Assembly (NCBI GenBank): GCA_934650975.1 | Contig: CAKUFW010000038.1 | Span: 1-17,929, forward strand | Source: an uncultured Collinsella sp. | Lineage (GTDB): Bacteria; Actinomycetota; Coriobacteriia; Coriobacteriales; Coriobacteriaceae | DNA length: 17,929 nucleotides | Direction: 5' to 3' | Part shown: in pieces, positions 1 through 9,282 of the stretch | Numbering within the stretch: position 1 is the stretch's first letter | Layout: each line of letters starts with the position of its first letter | Made by a program: the position numbers and the translations under genes | The notes under the pieces: generated by a model | What the model saw: only the letters and a program-made list of their open reading frames with translations | The model's database searches: none | What the model was told of the DNA's origin: nothing

Positions 1-540
1 CACGACTTTGACCTGCTGATCCTCGATTCCGACGGCATCCGCAGCGACCGCATCGATCAGATTGCCAAGTGGCTCGAAGATCGCGGCGGCGTTCCCATGC
101 TGGTGATCGTCGACGACGAGGCGCTCGGCACCCTGCGCCTGCCGAATCACGCGCATGCCGACTTCGTATGCCCCACGGCGACGCCCAACGAACTCAAGGC
201 TCGTGCGCAGCGCCTGATGGGCGAGGAGGAGACCGTCACCGCCGATGACGTGCTCAACATCGACAACCTCGAGATCAACTTGGCGACTTACCAGGTGACG
301 CTCGACGATGAGCCCATCGACCTGACGCTGATGGAGTACTCGCTGCTGAGCTTTTTGGCAACGCATCCCAACCGCGCCTACAGCCGCGAGGTGCTGCTGC
401 ACCGCGTGTGGGGCTTCGAGTACTGCGGCGGCACACGCACCGTCGACGTGCACATCCGTCGTATCCGCTCCAAGGTGGGCCCGCAGATCGCAGCGCACAT
501 CACCACCGTCCGCGGCGTGGGCTATCTGTTTAAGGACTAG
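1..540 (+). CDS. Winged-helix response regulator (OmpR/PhoB type, GlnR-like receiver), 5' partial
   Basis: The frame is open from base 1 to the TAG at 538-540, so the gene begins upstream; the first in-window ATG (97) is only an internal Met. The visible 179 residues are the second half of a receiver domain (about 1-75) and a complete C-terminal winged helix (about 85-179) with the recognition-helix signature GGTRTVDVHIRRIRSKVG and the terminal TVRGVGYLF. Such proteins bind direct-repeat operators and control transcription. The acidic phosphoacceptor position is kept (LILDSDG), but the usual Thr/Ser of the LTA motif is Val (LVIVDD) and the usual Lys of KP is Cys (FVCPTA). This pattern resembles the orphan, phosphorylation-independent GlnR-type regulators of actinobacteria. 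No sensor kinase gene lies downstream; upstream is not visible. Family is secure; GlnR-like assignment and any target are inference. Confidence 0.9.
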   Translation, partial: HDFDLLILDSDGIRSDRIDQIAKWLEDRGGVPMLVIVDDEALGTLRLPNHAHADFVCPTATPNELKARAQRLMGEEETVTADDVLNIDNLEINLATYQVTLDDEPIDLTLMEYSLLSFLATHPNRAYSREVLLHRVWGFEYCGGTRTVDVHIRRIRSKVGPQIAAHITTVRGVGYLFKD

Positions 541-544
541 ATTT

Positions 545-582
545 CCACCACAAAGGGGACAGGCACCTTTGTGGTGGTTTTT
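545..582 (+). terminator. Family A palindromic repeat, copy A1, likely terminator of the response regulator gene
   Basis: Perfect 12-bp arms CCACCACAAAGG (545-556) and CCTTTGTGGTGG (566-577) enclose a short GGACAGGCA loop and are followed by five T (578-582). It starts 5 bases after the regulator stop codon. Shape and position fit a Rho-independent terminator. The same sequence recurs in altered form at 15159, 16726 and 17682, so it is also a dispersed repeat. Confidence 0.8.
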
Positions 583-695
583 CCGCAGGTACGGGTGCCT
601 TTCGGGTTTGAAACAGAACTTAAGCCTTCCTAAAAGATTGCGTTCTCATACACGTGCGCCCGCATATTGGGGTACAACTCAACGTGAACAATGAT

Positions 696-722
696 GGCCC
701 GCCACATGTTTGGCGGGCCTTT
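696..722 (+). terminator. Hairpin in the htrA leader (terminator or attenuator)
   Basis: A 9-bp GC-rich stem, GGCCCGCCA (696-704) with TGGCGGGCC (711-719), has a 6-base loop and is followed by TTT. It ends 11 bases before the htrA ribosome binding site. If htrA transcription starts upstream of it, this would be an attenuator; otherwise it ends upstream read-through. Bases 583-695 hold no gene; GGGGTACAACT near 670-680 could be a -10 region, but no -35 is clear. Confidence 0.55.
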
Positions 723-748
723 GGTTATTTGACGAAAGGATCGCAGCT

Positions 749-2218
749 ATGAGCGAGTACGATTCCCAGCGTCCCCAGGACGCGGGCAACGCCGGCGAGA
801 CTCAGCAACAGCCGCGCGTACAGGTGGAGTCGACGCCTGCCGGTGGCAACAACATTCCCTATGTGCAGGCCTACGACACGCAGACCGGCCAGCCGCTGGG
901 TGGTGCGCAGGTCGTGAACAAGCACACGGTGGTCAAGACCAAGACCAAAAAGCTGCCGATCTTCATCACGGCGCTCGCCGGCTGCGCCTGCGGCGCCCTG
1001 CTGGTCATCGCGCTCATTATGAGTGGCACGCTCGATATCGGCGGCGGCAAGAACGCCGTGACGGCGGGCGCTTCGGGTTCGTCGACGCAAAAGATCACGA
1101 TCGACTCCGAGGATACTACGCTGGCCGAGGCTGTCTCTGCCAAGGCGCTGCCCTCCGTAGTTTCCATTACTGCCACTTCGAGTGGCAGCCAGGGCAGCTC
1201 GCTTTCGCAGTCCGCTGACGAGTCGGACAGCTCGGGCAGCGTTGGCTCGGGCGTGGTGCTCGATACCGAGGGCCACATTCTTACCAACAACCACGTGGTC
1301 GACGGCTACGACCAGTACGTGGTAACCATGGATGACGGCACCACCTACGAGGCCGAGTTCGTGGGCAACGATGCCTCGAGTGACCTGGCCGTTATTAAGC
1401 TCAAGGACGCCGACTCCTCCAAGCTCACCCCGATCGAGATCGGTGACTCCTCTAAGCTCAACGTGGGCGAGTGGGTTATGGCGATCGGCTCGCCGTTCGG
1501 CAACGAGCAGTCTGTCTCCACCGGTATCGTGTCGGCGCTGTATCGCTCCACGGCCATGAGCTCCACCAGCGGTAACACCATCTATGCCAATATGATTCAG
1601 ACCGATGCCGCCATCAACCCGGGCAACTCCGGCGGCGCGCTCGTCAACGATAACGGCGAACTCGTGGGTATCAACTCGCTCATCGAGAGCTATTCGGGCT
1701 CTAGCTCGGGCGTGGGCTTTGCCATTCCGGTCAACTACGCTAAGAACATCGCCGACCAGATTATCGACGGCAAGACGCCGGTTCATCCGTACCTGGGCGC
1801 CACGCTCTCGAGCGTCAACGCGCTCAACGCCCGCACCAACAAGCTGAGCACCGATAGCGGCGCATATGTGGCAAGCGTTGTTGAGGACGGTCCCGCTGCC
1901 AAGGCCGGCATCCAGGAGGGCGACGTCATCACCAAGCTGGGCGATGACGAGATCACGAGCGCCGACGGCCTGATCATCGCGCTGCGCAGCCACGAGGTGG
2001 GCGAGAAGGTCGAGATCACGCTCATGCGCGGCAAGGAGGAGAAGAAGGTCACCGTCGAGCTGGGTTCCGACGAGGAGCTGCAAAACCAGCAGCAGGACGA
2101 CAGGTCGACCGACACCGGCAACGGCGGTATCACCGACGAGCAGCTGCGCCAGTACCTGGAGGAACTGCTGGGCCAGCAGGGCCAGGGCCAGGGCCAGGGT
2201 TACGGCCAGGGATTCTAG
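749..2218 (+). CDS. htrA: HtrA/DegP-family serine protease, membrane-anchored with one PDZ domain
   Basis: Trypsin-like protease that degrades damaged proteins on the outer face of the membrane. The ATG at 749 is chosen because GAAAGGA (734-740) precedes it by 8 bases; the TTG at 710 that would lengthen the frame lies in a hairpin. The 489-residue protein has a polar, Gln/Gly-rich cytoplasmic start (1-68), one membrane segment (about 69-92), a low-complexity linker, and the protease domain (about 125-340) with the full triad: His182 (TNNHVV), Asp212 (SSDLAVIKL) and Ser294 (GNSGGAL). One PDZ domain follows (about 348-438), then an acidic tail ending in Gln/Gly repeats. One PDZ plus an N-terminal anchor is the usual actinobacterial/Firmicute HtrA layout. 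It follows a response regulator on the same strand, but hairpins at 545 and 696 suggest a separate transcript. Confidence 0.95.
   Translation: MSEYDSQRPQDAGNAGETQQQPRVQVESTPAGGNNIPYVQAYDTQTGQPLGGAQVVNKHTVVKTKTKKLPIFITALAGCACGALLVIALIMSGTLDIGGGKNAVTAGASGSSTQKITIDSEDTTLAEAVSAKALPSVVSITATSSGSQGSSLSQSADESDSSGSVGSGVVLDTEGHILTNNHVVDGYDQYVVTMDDGTTYEAEFVGNDASSDLAVIKLKDADSSKLTPIEIGDSSKLNVGEWVMAIGSPFGNEQSVSTGIVSALYRSTAMSSTSGNTIYANMIQTDAAINPGNSGGALVNDNGELVGINSLIESYSGSSSGVGFAIPVNYAKNIADQIIDGKTPVHPYLGATLSSVNALNARTNKLSTDSGAYVASVVEDGPAAKAGIQEGDVITKLGDDEITSADGLIIALRSHEVGEKVEITLMRGKEEKKVTVELGSDEELQNQQQDDRSTDTGNGGITDEQLRQYLEELLGQQGQGQGQGYGQGF
2171..2210 (+). repeat. GGGCCA hexamer tandem repeat in the htrA 3' end
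   Basis: Three perfect GGGCCA units (2179-2196) with further GGCCAG copies on either side (2171, 2204) encode the Gln-Gly tail of HtrA just before its stop. Units are 6 bp, so gain or loss keeps the frame and only changes tail length. Confidence 0.75.
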
Positions 2219-2244
2219 CGAGCCGTTTCACACACATCGAAGCC

Positions 2245-2283
2245 AGAGGGGCTGCCCCGCCATGCGCGGGACAGCCCCTCTTT
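2245..2283 (+). terminator. Rho-independent terminator of htrA
   Basis: Ten-bp stem AGAGGGGCTG (2245-2254) with CAGCCCCTCT (2272-2281), extended by an inner CCCGC/GCGGG stem (2256-2260, 2266-2270) after one mismatch, loop CATGC, ending in TTT. It lies 26 bases after the htrA stop. Confidence 0.85.
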
Positions 2284-2302
2284 CCATAATGGTCCCCCGG
2301 GG

Positions 2303-2321
2303 ACGGAGGAAAACGGATCAT
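2303..2321 (+). repeat. Short dispersed motif C, copy 1
   Basis: ACGGAGGAAAACGGATCAT lies in the htrA-ligA gap just after a CCCCCGGGG stretch. Its reverse complement is found again at 9215-9233 with one difference in 19 bases, inside the 3' end of an ABC transporter gene. This is too long a match to expect by chance in a window of this size. Confidence 0.55.
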
Positions 2322-2355
2322 TTTGAGCTGGCGAGGAGCTCGGTTCGGAATGGTC

Positions 2356-2559
2356 TGGACAGTTAGTTCAGATACGTATAAATCTGGGGCAGTCTGGAAT
2401 GCGTTTCGAGCTGTTTTGGGATGGATATGAGGTTCGGATGGGTGCTCGGAAGGAGAAATAAGCCGATCGGGCCGCTCCGAGACGACCAAATGGGTTGAAA
2501 TGGCGCCATTTGAGCTCGATTCGGTTCGCAGATTTATACGTATCTGAACTAACTGTCCA
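2356..2559. repeat. 204-bp element bounded by perfect 31-bp inverted repeats (MITE-like or structured RNA)
   Basis: The left arm (2356-2386) begins TGGACAGTTAGTTCAG and ends ATAAATCTG; the right arm (2529-2559) is its exact reverse complement over all 31 bases. Between them are further paired segments: TCGAGCT/AGCTCGA (2406-2412, 2513-2519), CTCGGA/TCCGAG (2445-2450, 2476-2481) and the 14-bp palindrome AAATGGCGCCATTT (2498-2511). No credible reading frame fills it and there is no transposase. No target-site duplication is visible beside the arms. It could be a small non-autonomous mobile element or a branched structured RNA; nothing distinguishes these here. It accounts for most of the gene-free stretch 2219-2667. 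Confidence 0.7.
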
Positions 2560-2619
2560 CCCCGGTTTGCCGGCTGCCGATTCGGTGCGGTTTGAAAGGG
2601 CTATTCGGCCCCGTCGTGA

Positions 2620-4896
<2,277 letters not shown>

Positions 4897-4915
4897 GGCG
4901 TTGATAGGCAAATAG

Positions 4916-4960
4916 AAGAACCGCCCGGAGAGCTTAACGCTTTCCGGGCGGTTCTTATTT
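4916..4960. terminator. Bidirectional terminator between ligA and the merR-type gene
   Basis: Fourteen-bp perfect stem AAGAACCGCCCGGA (4916-4929) with TCCGGGCGGTTCTT (4943-4956), loop of 13 bases, with T-rich flanks on both strands. It lies between two convergent genes and its right arm overlaps the last bases of the minus-strand regulator gene (stop at 4955-4957). Confidence 0.85.
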
Positions 4961-5803
4961 GGACGGGGTAACTGGTACCGTGACCTGCGTCACGTAGGTC
5001 GCCGGGTCGTCGCTGATAATGTCGTCGATGAGGGCGATTTCGCGTGAGGGGCCGGCGGGGGCCAGCCCATGCTCATGCATGTAATCGAGTAGGCGCTCGT
5101 AGTGCGGGGCCGCCTGCCCGTGCGTGCCACGGAAGCTGACGGTCAGGCAGCGCGCGGCGGGACGTACCTCGACGTCCCCCAGGTAGTCGTCCGTGTCATC
5201 CAGCAGCAGAAAGACCTCGTCGTAGCCATCAAAGTCACCGGTGGCAATGCGCTCGGGCGCGATGCCCACACCCAGATTGCCAAGGAAGACGAAGGTCTCG
5301 TGCTGTCCTTTTTGCAGCTGGCGAATCTGCCACTCCAGCGCATAGGCATCGGTGGGGTTGACGCGTTCGCGCAGCACGGCGCAACGAAGTTCGGGCGCGT
5401 TGACCTCGTAGATGGTATCGAGCTCAGCATCCAATGCGCCTCGCAACAAGGCAAGCCGGTTGTCGATCTTGCGCGAGACGCGTTCCAGCTCACGGCGTTT
5501 ACGTTCGATAAGCTCCTGCTGCTGGGCGAGTTGGCGCTGCATGAGGTCCACGTCGCGCGTGGTCACAAATTCGCGAATCTGAGCCAACGGCAAATCGAGA
5601 ACGCGCAGGTGGCTGATGGTGTTGAGGGTAGAAAGCTGCCGCGCGCTGTAGTAGCGGTAGCCACTTGCCGCATCGACATACGCCGGCTCCAGCAAGCCCA
5701 TCTGCTCGTAGTGCCGCAGCGTGCCAACGCTCAGGTTAAACAGGCGCGCGACCTCGCCAATGCGGAGCAGGCCCTCGGTATACTCAGTGTGCGCGTCAGT
5801 CAC
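4955..5803 (-). CDS. MerR-family transcriptional regulator with a GyrI-like effector domain (BmrR/BltR type)
   Basis: Starts at a GTG (5803-5801) preceded by GAAAGGAG at 5811-5818. The 282-residue protein has the MerR winged helix at about 13-80 (LLRIGEVARLFNLSVGTLRH, then GLLEP and SGYRYYSARQL), a long dimerisation coiled coil rich in Gln, Glu and Arg (about 85-122), and a C-terminal domain (about 135-278) ending DPATYVTQVTVPV, which matches the GyrI-like drug-binding fold of BmrR/BltR regulators. Members of this family bind amphipathic drugs and untwist promoters with over-long spacers to activate efflux genes. It is the second gene after a MATE pump on the same strand, 50 bases apart, and the promoter ahead of that pump has a 19-bp spacer with partial dyad symmetry (7243-7273). 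Ligand unknown. Confidence 0.9.
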   Translation of the reverse strand: MTDAHTEYTEGLLRIGEVARLFNLSVGTLRHYEQMGLLEPAYVDAASGYRYYSARQLSTLNTISHLRVLDLPLAQIREFVTTRDVDLMQRQLAQQQELIERKRRELERVSRKIDNRLALLRGALDAELDTIYEVNAPELRCAVLRERVNPTDAYALEWQIRQLQKGQHETFVFLGNLGVGIAPERIATGDFDGYDEVFLLLDDTDDYLGDVEVRPAARCLTVSFRGTHGQAAPHYERLLDYMHEHGLAPAGPSREIALIDDIISDDPATYVTQVTVPVTPSK

Positions 5804-5853
5804 AGGACCGCTCCTTTCGATAGGGGGTAGGGCGCCAGACTCGTGCCGCCCCG

Positions 5854-7200
5854 CTACGCCACGAGCTTGTCAAAAGCACCGCGGCGGTTGAGTACCGTAA
5901 ACGCCACCACGCAAATGGCTGCCGACAGAATCGACCCGCACGGCGAGGCGATGCCCATGGGAAACAGCGTGTCGGAATAAGCGTTCGACAGCAGCCATGC
6001 GCCCGGCACACGAATGAGTGCCACGGCCAGCACGTTGTGCGCAAAGCCGATGTAGCTCTTGCCGTACGCAGCGAAAAAGCCGCTAAAGCAAATATGGATG
6101 CCGGCGAAGATCGCATCGAAAATATAACTGCGCATATAGCCAGTGCCGGCCGCGACCACTGCAGCGTCCTTGGCAAAAAAGCCGAGAAACGCCGGTGCCA
6201 CCAGCCACATGAGCACCGTGATTAAGCAGCCGTACACCACCGAGATGGTCATGGCGTCCTTGAGCACCTGACGCGCGCGGTCGCCCTTGCCTGCGCCGGC
6301 GTTTTGCGCCGTGAGCGCGCTGACGGTGGCGCCCATGGAACTCGGCACAATGAACAAAAAGCTGATCATCTTCTCGACCAGGCCCACGGCGGCGGCGTCG
6401 ACCAGCCCGCGGTGGTTGGCGATAACGGTGATGAACATAAACGCCACCTGGATGCAGCCGTCCTGCACGGCCACGGGCACGCCAATCTTGAGGATGCTGC
6501 CGAGCACCTCGGGCTGGGGGCGCAGGTCGCTGCGCTTGACGTGGATGTTTGTGCGGCGGCTCTTGAGCCATACGAGCGCGAGGGCAACGCTCGCGGTCTG
6601 CGCGATCACCGTGCCGAGTGCCGCGCCCACGGGGCCGAGTCCCATGTGGCCAATGAACAGAAAGTCGAGTGCGATGTTGATAGCGCACGCCACGCCGATC
6701 ACGTACATGGGCGAGCGCGAATCGCCCAGGCCGCGAAAGATAGCCGAGAGGATGTTGTATGCGGCGATGCACGGAATGCCGATAAAGCAAATGCGCAGGT
6801 AGGCGGCAGTGCCCTCGACCGCTTCGGCTGGCGTGCCAATGAGCGCCACAATCTGCGGGCACAGCGCGAGCAAGAGCGCGGCCAGCACCACCGAGACGCC
6901 CATAAAGAGCGTGATGGTGTTGCCGATGGCGGCCTCGGCGCGATCGAAGCGTCGCGAGCCCACGGCGTGGCCGACGATGACGGTCGTTCCCATGGCCAGG
7001 CCCACGAGCGTCACGGTAATGATATAGAGCGTCTGCGCGCCGTTGCCCACAGCGGTGATGCCGGCAGCGCCGCTAAACTGCCCCATCATGTACAGGTCGG
7101 CCATGCCGTAGAGCATCTGCAAAAAGTAGGAGAGCATATAAGGCAGGGCAAAGACCGCGATGGTCTTAAGGACATTGCCGCGTGTGAGGTCGTGTTCCAT
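5854..7200 (-). CDS. MATE-family multidrug efflux transporter
   Basis: Cation-coupled exporter of drugs and other organic cations in the cytoplasmic membrane. The 448-residue protein has about twelve hydrophobic segments in two homologous halves, and the typical MATE start: a short polar tail, then FALPYMLSYFLQMLYGMADL and GITAVGNGAQTLY, with the loop GHAVGSRRFDRAEAAIGN after the second or third segment. Length is normal for the family (about 440-460). The ATG at 7200-7198 has only a weak upstream AGAAAG. The gene is followed by a MerR-type regulator, probably on the same transcript, and preceded by a promoter of MerR-controlled type, which together suggest substrate-induced expression. The sequence does not fix the substrate; Na+ or H+ coupling is also undetermined. 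Confidence 0.93.
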   Translation of the reverse strand: MEHDLTRGNVLKTIAVFALPYMLSYFLQMLYGMADLYMMGQFSGAAGITAVGNGAQTLYIITVTLVGLAMGTTVIVGHAVGSRRFDRAEAAIGNTITLFMGVSVVLAALLLALCPQIVALIGTPAEAVEGTAAYLRICFIGIPCIAAYNILSAIFRGLGDSRSPMYVIGVACAINIALDFLFIGHMGLGPVGAALGTVIAQTASVALALVWLKSRRTNIHVKRSDLRPQPEVLGSILKIGVPVAVQDGCIQVAFMFITVIANHRGLVDAAAVGLVEKMISFLFIVPSSMGATVSALTAQNAGAGKGDRARQVLKDAMTISVVYGCLITVLMWLVAPAFLGFFAKDAAVVAAGTGYMRSYIFDAIFAGIHICFSGFFAAYGKSYIGFAHNVLAVALIRVPGAWLLSNAYSDTLFPMGIASPCGSILSAAICVVAFTVLNRRGAFDKLVA

Positions 7201-7242
7201 GGGCGGGGCACTTTCTGGCTTGGGTCATTTACGTACCAGTGT

Positions 7243-7273
7243 AGTGAAAACCCTATAACGATTGTAGAGTCAA
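7243..7273 (-). promoter_or_regulatory. MerR-type promoter/operator for the MATE-merR operon
   Basis: On the minus strand a perfect-looking -35 TTGACT (7273-7268) and a -10 TTCACT (7248-7243) are separated by exactly 19 bases. The spacer carries an imperfect dyad, CTCTACAA and TTATAGGG around a short centre. A 19-bp spacer with a dyad is the hallmark of promoters activated by MerR proteins. The start of transcription would lie about 35 bases before the MATE start codon. Confidence 0.7.
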
Positions 7274-7392
7274 GGTTTGTGTTGGCAGTGGGGCGAAAAA
7301 ATCGCGCCTTCAATCATTTCCATTTGAATACGGGCACGCGCCGCGCGGGCTTAGCGCCTGCGCCAGCCTTGCAGAAATCGATTTCGCATCAC

Positions 7393-7420
7393 TTGACACC
7401 GTCGCTCGGCGCGTAATAAT
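7393..7420 (+). promoter_or_regulatory. Sigma-70-type promoter of the ABC exporter operon
   Basis: Consensus -35 TTGACA (7393-7398) and -10 AATAAT (7415-7420, five of six consensus bases) with a 16-bp spacer, about 42 bases ahead of the first start codon. The rest of the divergent gap, 7201-7461, holds the MATE promoter and no gene. Confidence 0.65.
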
Positions 7421-7461
7421 ACGTGCGTTTGCGAACAACGTTTGATGGGGGATGAACCTGC

Positions 7462-9282
7462 GTGCGCAATCTCAAAATACTGTTTTCCTACCTGGGGGAA
7501 TACCGTCGCGATGCCATACTCGGCGTGATGTTCGTCTCGGTTGAGACCGCGCTCGAGCTGTTTATCCCGGTCATCATGGCAAACATCATCGATGTGGGCG
7601 TGCCCGCGGGTGACGTCAACTACATGCTGTTGCAAGGCGCGTGCATGCTGGTGTGCGCGGCGTTTTCGCTGGTGCTGGGCCTGGGTTATGCCCGTACATC
7701 AGCTCGCGTGGCCTCGGGCCTGGGCGCCAACCTGCGCGAGGCCGAGTATCGCAAGATCCAGACGCTCGCCTTTGGCAACCTGGATAACTACGACGCCAGC
7801 TCGCTTGTCACCCGCATGACCACCGACATCACCGTCATCCAAAACGCCATCGGCAACGGCTTTCGTCCCATGGTGCGCGGACCGGTGACGCTCATCGTCG
7901 GCCTGGTCTATGCCCTGGTGCTGTCGCGCCCGCTCGCCACGGTCTTCGCGATTATCCTGCCCGTGCTGGCGATCGTGCTGGGCGTTATCACCTACCGTGT
8001 GAGCCCGCTCTACCGCCAGCTGCAAACCTCGATGGACCACCTCAACGGCGTGGTGCAGGAGGACCTCACCGCCGTGCGCGCCGTCAAGGCGTACGTGCGC
8101 GCCGAGCACGAGGAGGCCAAGTTCGATACCGTCAATACCGAGCTCGCGCGCACGGCGACGAAGACTTTCGGCAACGCCGTACTCAACCTGCCGGTGTTTC
8201 AGCTGTCGATGTATGTGGCCGCCATCTCGATCCTGTGGATCGGCGGGCGTATGATTATCGCCGGCGAGCTGGGCGTGGGCTCGCTCACGGGCTTTATGAG
8301 CTATGTGCTGCTGATCATGAACTCGCTCATGATGATCTCCAACGTGTTTTTGCTGCTCACGCGCGCGCTCGCCAGCGTGGAGCGCATTTCGCGCGTGATT
8401 GACGAGCAATCGCTCATCCAGGCGCCCGCGGCAGACGTGGCTGTGCGCGAGGTCGCCGACGGAAGCGTCGAGTTCCGCGACGTGTCGTTTAAGTACCGCG
8501 CGGATGCTGCCGAGCACGTGCTCGAGCATATCGGCCTTCGCATCGAGCCGGGCTCCACGGTGGGCGTGCTCGGCGGCACGGGCTCGGGCAAGAGCTCGCT
8601 CGTGCAGCTCATCGCGCGCCTGTACGACGCGACCGAGGGCGCCGTGCTCGTGGGTGGGCGTGACGTGCGCGACTACGACCTGGCCGCCCTGCGCGACGCC
8701 GTGGGCATTGTGCTGCAAAAAAACGTGCTGTTTACGGGCACCGTGCGCGAGAACCTGCAGTGGGGCGCGCCCGATGCCACCGATGAGGAACTGCTGCGTG
8801 CCTGCCGCGCGGCGTGCGTGGACGAGTTCCTGGACCGCATCGGCGGGCTCGACGGCGAGTTGGGCCAGGGCGGTGCCGGTGTTTCGGGCGGGCAGAAGCA
8901 ACGCCTGTGCATCGCGCGCACGCTGCTCAAGCATCCGCGCGTGCTCATTTTTGACGACTCCACCAGCGCGGTCGATATGGCGACCGACGCCAAGATTCGC
9001 GAGCACATCGCGCAGATTCCCGATACGACCGTGATCATCATCGCCCAGCGCATCGCGAGCGTGATGGATGCCGATCGCATTGTGGTGCTGGACGACGGCC
9101 GTGTCCATGGCGTGGGCACGCATGAGGAGCTGCTGGCGGGTGACAACATCTACCAGGAGATTTACGCCTCGCAGATGGAGTTCGCGGGGGATACGGGCGA
9201 CGCCGACGGCGCGGATGATCCGATTTCCTCCGTCGCATGCGGATCACTTCGAGCCACGGAAGGAGGTGAGCGCCATGCCTAA
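7462..9282 (+). CDS. ABC exporter, degenerate-site subunit of a heterodimer
   Basis: Half-transporter: membrane domain of about six helices (1-310) fused to an ATPase domain (about 333-575). The GTG at 7462 follows GGGGGA (7447-7452) by nine bases. The ATPase has Walker A GGTGSGKS (371-378), Q-loop Gln419, signature VSGGQ (474-478) and Walker B VLIFDD (494-499). The catalytic Glu after Walker B is Asp499 and the switch His is Gln529 (IIIAQR), so its own nucleotide site should hydrolyse poorly. This is the known pattern of the degenerate subunit in heterodimeric exporters such as TM287/288 and BmrCD. The next gene overlaps by 8 bases and has the intact residues. Substrate is unknown (drug or lipid are typical). 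The last 30 or so residues are low-complexity and contain repeat motif C. Confidence 0.95.
   Translation: MRNLKILFSYLGEYRRDAILGVMFVSVETALELFIPVIMANIIDVGVPAGDVNYMLLQGACMLVCAAFSLVLGLGYARTSARVASGLGANLREAEYRKIQTLAFGNLDNYDASSLVTRMTTDITVIQNAIGNGFRPMVRGPVTLIVGLVYALVLSRPLATVFAIILPVLAIVLGVITYRVSPLYRQLQTSMDHLNGVVQEDLTAVRAVKAYVRAEHEEAKFDTVNTELARTATKTFGNAVLNLPVFQLSMYVAAISILWIGGRMIIAGELGVGSLTGFMSYVLLIMNSLMMISNVFLLLTRALASVERISRVIDEQSLIQAPAADVAVREVADGSVEFRDVSFKYRADAAEHVLEHIGLRIEPGSTVGVLGGTGSGKSSLVQLIARLYDATEGAVLVGGRDVRDYDLAALRDAVGIVLQKNVLFTGTVRENLQWGAPDATDEELLRACRAACVDEFLDRIGGLDGELGQGGAGVSGGQKQRLCIARTLLKHPRVLIFDDSTSAVDMATDAKIREHIAQIPDTTVIIIAQRIASVMDADRIVVLDDGRVHGVGTHEELLAGDNIYQEIYASQMEFAGDTGDADGADDPISSVACGSLRATEGGERHA
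9215..9233 (-). repeat. Short dispersed motif C, copy 2, inside the ABC gene 3' end
   Basis: The minus strand reads ACGGAGGAAATCGGATCAT, matching 2303-2321 in 18 of 19 bases. TGATCCG (9216-9222) and CGGATCA (9240-9246) could also pair as a small hairpin just ahead of the next gene's ribosome binding site. It encodes part of the non-conserved tail DDPISSVACGS of the first ABC subunit. Confidence 0.5.

Noticed and set aside
725..2083. Long open frame on the minus strand opposite htrA (452 codons)
   Set aside because: It is antisense to a conserved protease, rich in His/Arg/Ala/Val in the way mirrored GC-rich genes are, and has no recognisable domain.
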